A stretch of 64,000 nt of DNA from CALJTV01 sp034435835 (GTDB taxonomy: Bacteria; Chloroflexota; Dehalococcoidia; GIF9; UBA5629): positions 62,001 to 126,000 of the forward strand of contig DAOTWF010000027.1 in assembly GCA_034435835.1 (NCBI GenBank), given 5' to 3'. Shown here piece by piece: positions 16,556 through 23,776 of the stretch (the first letter of the stretch is position 1; each line of letters opens with the position of its first letter). Made by a program: the position numbers and the translations under genes. Below the pieces are notes generated by a model. That model made no database searches, was not told the origin of the DNA, and was given only the letters and a program-made list of their open reading frames with translations.

Positions 16556-16972
16556 CTATTTCGCTGGCGTATGGAGATCGAGCGGACCAAGTCTTCTTAT
16601 CTGTTCGGTCATCTCACTGACGACTGCGGCAAAGCGGTCAGCCTCTGACGCTGATACCCAGTCCAGCCTCAGCCTCTCCGGTTCGATGCCAAACTGGGAA
16701 ATGAGTTTCTTCAAAAGTGGGATTCTTCTAACCTCTTTTACATTACCTTCCAGGTAATGACATTCGCCGGGATGTCAGCCGCAGACCAGGACGCCGTCTG
16801 CCCCGAGCTCAAATGCTTTTAGGATTAGGGTGGGCTCGACACGCCCGCTGCACATGACACGGACTATGCGGATGTTAGGGGGATATTTCTTTCGGGACGT
16901 GCCAGCAAGGTCAGCGGCAGCATAAGCGCACCAGTTACACATGAAGCCTACGATTCTTGGTTCGAAACTCAT
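16556..16972 (-). CDS. mvhD: MvhD-type electron-transfer subunit, selenocysteine version
   Basis: The 138 aa are read through one in-frame TGA at 16777-16775 (codon 66), taken as selenocysteine. Upstream sequence matches the Cys paralogue motif for motif (GFMCNWCAYAAADLAG, RVMCSGRVEP, LKAFELGADGVLV). Past the TGA it continues without a gap as HPGECHYLEGNVKEV and LRLDWVSASEADRF, to TAG at 16556. The TGA replaces Cys66 of the 12827-13252 gene exactly. A 7-bp hairpin lies 16-34 nt downstream. In methanogens the homologous VhuD carries Sec, which supports the reading. The ATG overlaps the hdrA stop by four bases. Read as an ordinary stop, the product would be a 65-aa fragment lacking the last cluster ligands. 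Confidence 0.88.
16741..16759 (-). promoter_or_regulatory. Putative bacterial SECIS hairpin of mvhD
   Basis: CATTACC (16759-16753) and GGTAATG (16747-16741) form a perfect 7-bp stem with apical loop TGGAA. The stem begins 16 nt and the loop 23 nt after the in-frame TGA, within the spacing used by bacterial SECIS elements, and the loop has the G-G expected for SelB binding. The Cys paralogue has no equivalent stem at this position. Confidence 0.72.
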
Positions 16973-18930
16973 ATCAGCACTCCTTCCAGTTCTGACATGA
17001 TTTGCTCTGTGGTGAAGTGTCTAGCCGTAATGGCACCGCTGGGACAGGCTGCAGCACAGGTACCACAGCCTTTACACATAGCCTCGTTAATCACTGAGAC
17101 CTTCTCATCTTCGTTGAATGAGACAGCGTTATATGAACAGAGGGAAATACAGGTCTTACATCCTGAACACAGTTGTTTGTCGACGAAGGCGGTAGTTGGT
17201 TCGGTCTCTACGCTGCCCTTGGTGATGATAGCCATGGCTCGTGCAGCGGCTGCTGAAGCCTGAGCAACAGTGTCAGGTATATCTTTGGGCCCCTGACAAC
17301 AGCCGGCGATGAGCACACCTTCGGTGGTGGTGGCTACTGGATCAAGCTTGGGGTGTTTTTCTAGGAAGAAGCCATCCCGACTACGGCTTATGGAGAATAG
17401 CTTAGCGGTTTCGCCAGTGTCTGCCCTAGGCTCAAGGGCGACGCTCAGGATGACAAGGTCTACCGGGAGACGCCGCTGCCTGGAGATGAGTGTGTCCTCA
17501 CAGACAACGATAAGCTTTCCTTGCTCTTCGGGAGTCTCGGCAACATCGGTGACCTCTCCAGCACGGCCCCTGATGAAGTTTACCCCTTCTTCCTGGAGGC
17601 GGTTGTAGAATTCTTCGTAACCTTTGCCGAAGCAGCGCAGGTCAATATACAGGTCGTAGATTATGGCGTCAGGAATTTTTTCCCTGATGATGTGGGCAAA
17701 TTTTAGCGAATGCATGCAGCAAACACGGGAGCAATACTCGTGGTAGTTGATGTCACGGCTGCCGATGCAGTGCAGGATAGCAATGCTCTTGGGCTCAGTT
17801 CCATCTTTGAGGACTATTTTGCCGGCGGTGGGACCTGAGGCATTAGTCATTCTTTCGAACTGGAGGCTGGTGATGACGTTGTCATATCTGCCATAGCCAA
17901 ACTGGGTCATCGGCGTGGGATCGAAGGGGTCAAACCCTGTGGTAAGGATGATGCAGCCCACCTCCAGGCCCAGAATCTGCTCTGTTTGTTCGAAGTCTAT
18001 TGCTTTAGTCTCGCAGAATCTTTCGCAGGCGCGGCACTTCCCTTTGAGAAAGTAGGTGCAGTGTTCACGGTCGATGACAGGGATGTTCGGCACTGCCTGA
18101 GGGAACGGTGTGTAGATCACTTTTCTCTTACCCAGCCCGAGGTCGAATTCGTTGTCGACCTTTATGGGGCATTTCTCCTGGCAGGTGCCACAGCCAGTGC
18201 ATTTTGATTCGTCAACATAGCGCGGCTTCTTCTTTATCTTGACTTTGAAGTTGCCCACATAGCCTGAAACCTCTATGACTTCACTGTATGTTAGGAGTTC
18301 TATGTTTTTGTGTGACCCCACCGAGGCCATCTTCGGGGTCAATATTCAGGCACTACAGTCTAGTGTGGGGAAAGTCTTGTCAAGCTGTGCCATGTGGCCG
18401 CCGACAGAGGGTTCTCGTTCCACCAGATATACCTTATACCCTGCATCGGCGATTTCCAAAGCTGCTTGAATGCCAGCTATGCCGGCACCGACCACGAGCG
18501 TGTGTGGGTTCACGGGCACAACTTTGGTCTCCAGTGGCGTATGGAAAAGCACGCGCCTGACTGCGGCGCTGACCAGGGCTTTAGCCTTTTCAGTCGCCTT
18601 GTCTTTATCTTCGTGCACCCAGGAGCATTGCTCCCGGATGTTCGCCATTTCAAACAGGTAAGGGTTCAAGCCGGCGTCGGAGACAGCCCTGCGGAAGGTC
18701 TGTTCATGCAGGCGTGGTGAGCAAGAGGCGACTACGATGCGGTTGAGCCCAAGTTCCCTGATATCATTCTTTATCAGTTCCTGCCCCGGGTCGGAGCACA
18801 TAAACTTATAGTTGCGGGCTATGGCTACGGAGGGTAGGCTCTTGGCAAATTCGGTAACTGCCTCCACATCCACTGTGCCGGCGATGTTGGCACCGCAATG
18901 ACAGATATAAACGCCTACTTTCGGCTCCAT
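16969..18930 (-). CDS. hdrA: HdrA-type flavin bifurcating subunit, selenocysteine version
   Basis: The 653 aa are read through one in-frame TGA at 18348-18346 (codon 195), taken as selenocysteine. Before it the sequence runs PKVGVYICHCGANIAGTVD, FAD site LVVGAGIAGIQAALEIADAG and TFPTLDCSA. After it the sequence continues directly as ILTPKMASVGSHKN, with CTGCGTCQEKCP, CRACERFCETK, CSGCKTCISLC and CKGCGTCAAACP. The TGA aligns with Cys196 of the HdrA at 13249-15210, and the two proteins have the same length. HdrA with Sec at this motif is known from methanogens and some anaerobic bacteria. The stop overlaps the mvhD start (ATGA). It is preceded by hdrB after 13 bp. A hairpin lies directly after the TGA. 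Confidence 0.88.
18313..18341 (-). promoter_or_regulatory. Putative bacterial SECIS hairpin of hdrA
   Basis: TGACCCC (18341-18335) pairs perfectly with GGGGTCA (18319-18313). The enclosed 15 nt can form a smaller CGA/TCG inner stem around an AGATGGCC loop. The outer stem begins 5 nt after the in-frame TGA and the apical loop lies about 14-21 nt after it. The Cys paralogue lacks the pairing at this site, although the encoded residues there are nearly identical. Confidence 0.65.
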
Positions 18931-18943
18931 GTCATATTCCTCC

Positions 18944-19819
18944 TTATACTTTGACCAGCGTCTTTAAGACCTTGTCGACAGAGACTATGTTTTGACGCAG
19001 CCCCAAGGTCTTGTGGTCGATGCCAAAGGCGATGCCCATTAGCTGGGTGAAAAACAACACCGGTATATGGAAGTTGGTCTTGAATCTTCTGTTGACCGCA
19101 CCTTGATAGGCATCTAGGTTTACCTGACAGAATGGGCAGACTGTTACTATAAGGTCAGCACCATTTGCCTGGGCATTCTCCAGCAATTTCCTGATGAGGC
19201 CCAACACGATTTCGTCCTCTGACAGGATCAGCGAGCCGCCGCAGCAGCGGGCTTTGAGTGGGTAGGGTACCACTTGAGCTCCTAGGCTCTCTGTAAGGCG
19301 GTCGAGCGACTGCGGGTTTTCAAGGTCATCAAAGCTAGGCGCGGGACGGATGACTTGGCAGCCGTAGTAAGGCGCAACCTTGAGGTTGCTTAGGTCGACC
19401 TTAACGCGCGCCTTGATTTCATCGCTGCTGATATCGTTAGCGAAGACATCGAGAATGTGGCGCACCCTCACTGTACCATGATACTCCAGCCCCCCAGCGG
19501 CCAGTGCTTCAGTTATTCTCGCCCTGATTTCAGGGTACTGCTGGAAGTGCTGGTTTGTCCGGCTCAAAATCAGGTAGCAATCGCTGCAAGCAGCTACTAG
19601 GTCGAAACCTCTTTTTTCTGCCAGTGCCAAGTTTCGGGCGCAGCAACAGAATGCAGCCAACTCATCAACCACAGTGTAAGGTGTGGAGCCACAGCAGTTC
19701 CAGTCGTCCAGTTCGATAAGTTCTACATCAAGGGCTTTAGCCACAGCGCGCGCAGAAGAATCGTACATAGGAGTCTCTTCATGCATGCAGCAGCCGGGGA
19801 AGTAAGAATAGTACTTCAT
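18944..19819 (-). CDS. hdrB: Heterodisulfide-reductase-type subunit HdrB
   Basis: Carries the catalytic noncubane [4Fe-4S] clusters. The 291 residues start at ATG 19819 (the N-terminus MKYYSYFPGCCMHE fits the family; an upstream extension of 12 codons does not). Two CCG-type motifs are present: FPGCC with DDWNCCGS (about 8-60), and YYGCQVIRP with ARCCGGSLILSEDE and CPFCQVNLD (about 155-260). It is 4 bp downstream of hdrC and upstream of the Sec hdrA, giving the order hdrC-hdrB-hdrA-mvhD. The physiological disulfide or other acceptor is not known. Confidence 0.93.
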   Translation of the reverse strand: MKYYSYFPGCCMHEETPMYDSSARAVAKALDVELIELDDWNCCGSTPYTVVDELAAFCCCARNLALAEKRGFDLVAACSDCYLILSRTNQHFQQYPEIRARITEALAAGGLEYHGTVRVRHILDVFANDISSDEIKARVKVDLSNLKVAPYYGCQVIRPAPSFDDLENPQSLDRLTESLGAQVVPYPLKARCCGGSLILSEDEIVLGLIRKLLENAQANGADLIVTVCPFCQVNLDAYQGAVNRRFKTNFHIPVLFFTQLMGIAFGIDHKTLGLRQNIVSVDKVLKTLVKV

Positions 19820-19823
19820 TGTT

Positions 19824-20396
19824 TTAGAGCCCTCCCATTGCCTCAGCTTTATCAAGGATTGCCTTAAGTTGCTTCATAGGTTCTGGTTTCAGTTTGTGGG
19901 CTTTGATAGGCATGCGGCCGTGAAGCAGCAGACTTAACGCCGGACGCCACATCTTCAGGGCTTTCAACGGGTTTGTTTGCAGGAAGTATGCCATCATGCA
20001 ACCAAGGCGTGGTATCAAACCAAAGGCATGCACGGTGTCACTGAAGAGCCTGTAGAGCTTAGCTGTGCTGACACGCGGGTGTGTACGGTAATGGCGCATG
20101 GACAGATGCTCCAGGGCGTGCATGATGTATGTGGGTACGATGCCTCGTGGGCATCGTACGGTACACATGTAGCAGGAGAGACAGAGCCACATGGTGTTAC
20201 TGGAAAGCACTTCATCGCGTATCCCAGCCCTTGCTAAGGCGATGAGCTCGCGCGGTGTGTAGTCCATCTTGTTAGCATTGGGACAGGATGCCGAACAGGT
20301 GCCGCATTGAATACACAAATTTATCTTTTCTCCGCCCGGCATTGCGGAGATCTCTCGGATAAAATCGTTCACGCCATGCACTTTTGCTGTTACCAT
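19824..20396 (-). CDS. hdrC: Heterodisulfide-reductase-type subunit HdrC
   Basis: The 190 residues carry two [4Fe-4S] ferredoxin motifs, CIQCGTCSASCP (about 28-39) and CLSCYMCTVRCP (about 72-83), which pass electrons from HdrA to HdrB. The C-terminal half is helical and basic (PRLGCMMAYFLQTNPLKALKMW), without a clear transmembrane span, so the complex is likely cytoplasmic. It is the first gene of hdrCBA-mvhD, with an AAAGGA ribosome site and its own promoter at 20430-20458. Confidence 0.93.
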   Translation of the reverse strand: MVTAKVHGVNDFIREISAMPGGEKINLCIQCGTCSASCPNANKMDYTPRELIALARAGIRDEVLSSNTMWLCLSCYMCTVRCPRGIVPTYIMHALEHLSMRHYRTHPRVSTAKLYRLFSDTVHAFGLIPRLGCMMAYFLQTNPLKALKMWRPALSLLLHGRMPIKAHKLKPEPMKQLKAILDKAEAMGGL

Positions 20397-20429
20397 AATT
20401 TGCCTGTCCTTTTTGTCAGGATGAGCCTA

Positions 20430-20458
20430 ATTATAAATCTCAAGTCTGGCAAAGTAAA
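20430..20458 (-). promoter_or_regulatory. Promoter of the hdrC-hdrB-hdrA(Sec)-mvhD(Sec) operon
   Basis: On the minus strand, TTTACT (20458-20453) and TATAAT (20435-20430) are 17 bp apart. The predicted start near 20423 leaves a 27-nt leader to the ATG at 20396. It is positioned so that this operon and the hydrogenase operon downstream can be controlled separately. Confidence 0.65.
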
Positions 20459-20506
20459 ACCTACACATTCAATGAGCCCCCTCATCGGCAAAAAGGGAGC
20501 TCACAG

Positions 20507-20550
20507 AAAAAGCGCCCAACTCGGTCTCTTGGTTTTCCCTACCCAGCGCT
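20507..20550 (-). terminator. Possible weak terminator after the 48-aa gene
   Basis: On the minus strand, AGCGC (20549-20545) can pair with GCGCT (20515-20511), enclosing a smaller CCAA/TTGG stem, and is followed by a T-run. The large bulge makes it weak. It lies between the small membrane gene and the hdrC promoter. Confidence 0.25.
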
Positions 20551-20555
20551 GGCGT

Positions 20556-20702
20556 TTAGCTCCGGTTAGTCCTGCGCTGACGTGATCTGTATGTCTGCAG
20601 GACTTGATAGACGCCACTTATGTTCAGGAACCAGAAAATGGCTCCTACAATTACGATGAGGATGGCCACTGTGCTTAGCGCTGCGATCAATCCTGTTGTC
20701 AT
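20556..20702 (-). CDS. 48-aa single-pass membrane peptide upstream of hdrCBA
   Basis: Unrecognised. The frame runs from ATG 20702 to TAA 20556. AGGAGG lies 8 nt before the ATG. Residues 4-27 form one hydrophobic helix (Gly-Leu-Ile-Ala-rich, then TVAILIVIVGAIFWFLN). The C-terminal tail is strongly basic (QTYRSRQRRTNRS), so by the positive-inside rule the tail faces the cytoplasm. It is the gene immediately upstream of hdrC, with a separate promoter and possible terminator between. It could anchor or recruit a cytoplasmic complex, but nothing in the sequence shows this. Confidence 0.6.
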   Translation of the reverse strand: MTTGLIAALSTVAILIVIVGAIFWFLNISGVYQVLQTYRSRQRRTNRS

Positions 20703-20984
20703 CTAATTACCTCCTGCTAATCAACTTCTATTAAAATCTGTGGGAGGGTAAGAGGCGGGAGTTTCAAGGAAGGGTGAAGTTTAGCCGGTTTTCAGGCAGG
20801 TCGGGAATGGACTCTTACCCCCACGGGAACCAGTTTAGCACGTAGCCTGTAGACTGGCTTGCGTTTTGATGCTTGTTTTTTTATTGTAAAAAAGACTCGT
20901 ATTGAGTGTGCTAGTAATAGGTATTTATGCCTAGCCAGCCTTGATGGTGGTCAGCTCTCTTAGTTCATTTTTCTCCGATGTTGG
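20703..20984. other. Intergenic region between divergent genes
   Basis: About 280 bases separating the minus-strand 48-aa gene from the response-regulator promoter. I see no tRNA, riboswitch fold or convincing ORF. It contains GTAAGAG as an imperfect inverted pair (near 20748 and 20812), but no clear -35/-10 pair for the minus strand. Confidence 0.5.
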
Positions 20985-20990
20985 TATAAT
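20985..20990 (+). promoter_or_regulatory. Extended -10 promoter of the two-component operon
   Basis: TATAAT preceded by TG at the extended -10 position (TGGTATAAT). No good -35 is seen, which is usual for extended -10 promoters. Predicted transcription start is about 20997, just ahead of GGGAGG (20998-21003). This makes TTG 21009 the first usable start codon. Confidence 0.6.
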
Positions 20991-21008
20991 ATAGTGCGGG
21001 AGGCAGGT

Positions 21009-21674
21009 TTGGGAAAGATAAGAGTATTGATTGCTGATGATCACGCTTTTGTGCGGGAGGGGACGCGCCGGATCCTTGAGCAGGAACCGGACATAGAAGT
21101 TGTGGCTGAGGCGGGTGATGGTGAGGAGGCAACAAGGCTGGTGTGTGAGTTAAAGCCCGATGTCGCTATTGTCGATATCGCTATGCCGCGGCTTGATGGC
21201 ATTGAGGCAACGAGGCGGATAAAAAGTTTCTGTCCTGAAGTGGCAGTCCTTGTCCTGACTGCTTATGATGATGACCAGTTTGTTTTCAGTCTACTTGAAG
21301 CGGGGGCTGCAGGGTATTTACTGAAGAATGTTCGTGGCAGCGAGATAGTAAATGCGGTGCGGGCGGTCTACAGTGGTGATTCTGTATTGCACCCTTCAGT
21401 TACAAAGAAGGTTTTGAAGAGGCTTGTTGGACTCTTGGGGACGCGGTGGAAGCAAAACCCAGCGGAGCCGCTTACGGAGCGCGAGATGGAGGTTTTGGGG
21501 TTAGTTGCCAAAGGGCTAAGCAACAAAGAGATCGCCGAGGAGCTCTGTTTGAGTATACGAACAGTGCAGGGGCATCTAGCCAATATTTTTAACAAGCTGC
21601 ATGTGAACACGCGGACTGAAGCTGCAGTCTATGCTTTGAGAGAAGGCTGGGTAATGCTGAACGATGTCTCTTGA
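21009..21674 (+). CDS. NarL/FixJ-family response regulator
   Basis: DNA-binding response regulator of about 221 aa. The receiver domain has the acidic pair in VLIADDHAFVREGTRR, the phosphoacceptor Asp in VAIVDIAMPRLDG, and the conserved Thr and Lys in VLVLTAYDDD and GYLLKNV. The C-terminal LuxR-type helix-turn-helix is PLTEREMEVLGLVAKGLSNKEIAEELCLSIRTVQGHL (about residues 155-191), written here for orientation only. The TTG start is chosen because GGGAGG sits 5 nt upstream and the -10 element precedes it; a GTG at 20994 would lie before the transcript start. It overlaps the kinase gene by 11 bases. The signal is unknown. Confidence 0.9.
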   Translation: MGKIRVLIADDHAFVREGTRRILEQEPDIEVVAEAGDGEEATRLVCELKPDVAIVDIAMPRLDGIEATRRIKSFCPEVAVLVLTAYDDDQFVFSLLEAGAAGYLLKNVRGSEIVNAVRAVYSGDSVLHPSVTKKVLKRLVGLLGTRWKQNPAEPLTEREMEVLGLVAKGLSNKEIAEELCLSIRTVQGHLANIFNKLHVNTRTEAAVYALREGWVMLNDVS

Positions 21675-23640
21675 AGGGCGCTTGCTTTCTTTGTTCACCT
21701 GGTTGTGGAAACGGTTTGTGCCTGAGCGGGGTTGGTGGCGAAGCTTTATTCTCAGTCCAAGCTTATGGCTGGTGACAATTCTTTTTGTAGCGATAACAGT
21801 CGTCCAGTACCACGGTTTAACATACCCTGTTTCTTTTGTTAACCTGCTAGCGAGACTGGGTCTAAGCCCCCACACTTTTGAGAGGGCTCTTTACCTCGTA
21901 CCTATCGTTCTGGCAGGTTTTATGTTTCAGGGATGGGAGGGGCTGGCCATCGCACTAGCGGCTTTGGTCTGTATGTTACCTGCTGCTCTTAGGACAGCTC
22001 CCTCTTCGGTTGGCGTCCTGATTGAGATCGGTGTGGTAACCGCTGTCGGCTGCTTAGTCGCTCTAGGTATAAGATGGTTCAGGATGGAATCCCAGCAGCG
22101 CCTGCGGTTGGTGGCTCTAAACTATGTTTCTAATGTGGTCTCACAATCGCTGGAATTAGAGCAAATCCTTGAGAGCAGTATCAATAGCATACACGAAGTT
22201 ATGGACGTGGATGCTGTGCTGATATTTCTGCTAGACAGGGAGACTAGGGAGCTCCGTCTCCGGGCTCACAAAGGGGTCTCCGCTGAATTCGCGGTTGGTG
22301 TTGACAGGTTGAAAGTCGGGGAGGGACTGAACGGGATGGTTGCCCTTACAGGGCTACCAGCATTGATAAGGGATGCCTCGCGCGATCCGCGGGTAACCAA
22401 ATCGGCTGTCAGGAAAGAAGGGATACATTCTCAAGTGATAGTGCCGATAAAGTCGAAGGGCAAGGTCATGGGCACTTTGTCCGTGGCAATGAGACGACAG
22501 CGGAAATTTCTCCCTGAAGAGGTGGAGCTACTCATGGCTATTGGCGGGCAGATCGGGATGGCTGTGGAGAACGCCAATCTTTACGATGAGCAGCGGAAGT
22601 TTATTGAGAGGCTGCAAGCCTCTGAGGAAAAGTTCCGTCAGATCTTTGAGAACGCTCATGACGCTATCTGGGTGCATGATATGGAGGGGAACGTTATCTC
22701 GGCAAATGAAGCTGCAGCTAGGTTGACGGGCTATGATGTAGGCACGCTACTTCGCATGAATGTTAAATCATTCCTTACTGATGAGGGACTTAGCCTTGCC
22801 AGAGACATTCGCAGAAGGCTCCTCAGCAATGAGCCCGTTGCTCAACCATATGAGCAGAAGCTGATCACTAAAACTGGAGCAGAAGCCGTGCTGAAGTTAA
22901 CCACCAGTTTGATCACCAGCGGTGGTAAGCCGGTGGGGTTTCAACATATTGCACGTGATGTTACCAAGGAAAAGAGGTTGCAGGAAAGCCTGCGATATTA
23001 TCTTGGTCAAATCACCAAAGCACAGGAGGAAGAAAGGAAACGTATTGCCAGGGAGCTTCATGATGAGACCATTCAGGCGCTGGTTGTCCTGACCCGTCAA
23101 ATAGACGAGATTGTTTCAGGCGATAGGGGAATATCTGAATATAAGAAGATATTGTTGGAGAACCTGAGAGACCAAATAGAGTCCATCATACAGGATATAA
23201 GGCGGCTGAGCCAGGACCTCAGGCCACCTGCACTGGATACGCTTGGTTTAATCCCTGCCTTAGAGGGGCTGGCTTCAGACATTGAGAAGCACTCCGGAAT
23301 CAACGTAAATGTTACCGTGTGCGGCGCTGTGCGGAGGTTTCCCTCTGAAGTGGAGTTGATACTGTTTCGCATTGTTCAAGAGGCACTCCGCAACGTGTGG
23401 CGACATTCTAGTGCTACAAATGCAGAGGTCGTCGTGGAATTTGATACGGGCGAGACGAGGATAACTATCAGAGACAATGGCAGAGGTTTTGAGGTACCGG
23501 ATATGGTTGGAGACCTCCTCAGGGATGGCAGGATGGGCTTGGCTGGGATGCAGGAGAGAGTCCAGTTGCTAAACGGTAGTCTGAGCATAGAGTCGCAGCG
23601 GGGCAGAGGAACAACCATTGTAGTCAAAGCGCCGTTGTGA
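21664..23640 (+). CDS. Membrane sensor histidine kinase (GAF-PAS-HisKA_3)
   Basis: Partner kinase of the preceding NarL-type regulator, 658 aa. An N-terminal region of about 140 residues holds four hydrophobic segments. A GAF domain follows (about 150-305, with KVGEGLNGMVALTG and HSQVIVPIKSKGKVMGTLSV), then a PAS domain (about 320-435, RQIFENAHDAIWVHDMEGN). The HisKA_3 H-box is RKRIARELHDETIQAL with the phosphoacceptor His. The HATPase_c domain contains N-box EALRNVWRHS, DNGRGFEVP and GRGTTIVV. Domain choice points to a cytoplasmic redox or small-ligand signal rather than a periplasmic one. The ligand is not identifiable. Confidence 0.92.
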   Translation: MSLEGRLLSLFTWLWKRFVPERGWWRSFILSPSLWLVTILFVAITVVQYHGLTYPVSFVNLLARLGLSPHTFERALYLVPIVLAGFMFQGWEGLAIALAALVCMLPAALRTAPSSVGVLIEIGVVTAVGCLVALGIRWFRMESQQRLRLVALNYVSNVVSQSLELEQILESSINSIHEVMDVDAVLIFLLDRETRELRLRAHKGVSAEFAVGVDRLKVGEGLNGMVALTGLPALIRDASRDPRVTKSAVRKEGIHSQVIVPIKSKGKVMGTLSVAMRRQRKFLPEEVELLMAIGGQIGMAVENANLYDEQRKFIERLQASEEKFRQIFENAHDAIWVHDMEGNVISANEAAARLTGYDVGTLLRMNVKSFLTDEGLSLARDIRRRLLSNEPVAQPYEQKLITKTGAEAVLKLTTSLITSGGKPVGFQHIARDVTKEKRLQESLRYYLGQITKAQEEERKRIARELHDETIQALVVLTRQIDEIVSGDRGISEYKKILLENLRDQIESIIQDIRRLSQDLRPPALDTLGLIPALEGLASDIEKHSGINVNVTVCGAVRRFPSEVELILFRIVQEALRNVWRHSSATNAEVVVEFDTGETRITIRDNGRGFEVPDMVGDLLRDGRMGLAGMQERVQLLNGSLSIESQRGRGTTIVVKAPL

Positions 23641-23776
23641 GTGGACATGTTTGGTGGCCCAGCTCTGCTTAGTGTGGGCTTTTACTTCCATTTAATTTGT
23701 TGTCCGACCGCCTCGACATCTTCGATGTAGAGTATGCTAAACTGCTTACCGACTAGTCCCTATGGAATAATCAGAA

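Noticed and set aside
16775..16972. Truncated 65-aa MvhD fragment
   Set aside because: The frame continues through the TGA with full similarity to the Cys paralogue up to TAG at 16556.
16969..18930. hdrA split by a stop codon: pseudogene
   Set aside because: Only one TGA interrupts an otherwise intact 653-residue protein, it replaces a conserved Cys, and a hairpin follows. Selenocysteine explains all three.
20994..21008. GTG 20994 as start of the response regulator
   Set aside because: It lies 4 bp after the -10 hexamer, before the predicted transcript start. TTG 21009 has GGGAGG in front.
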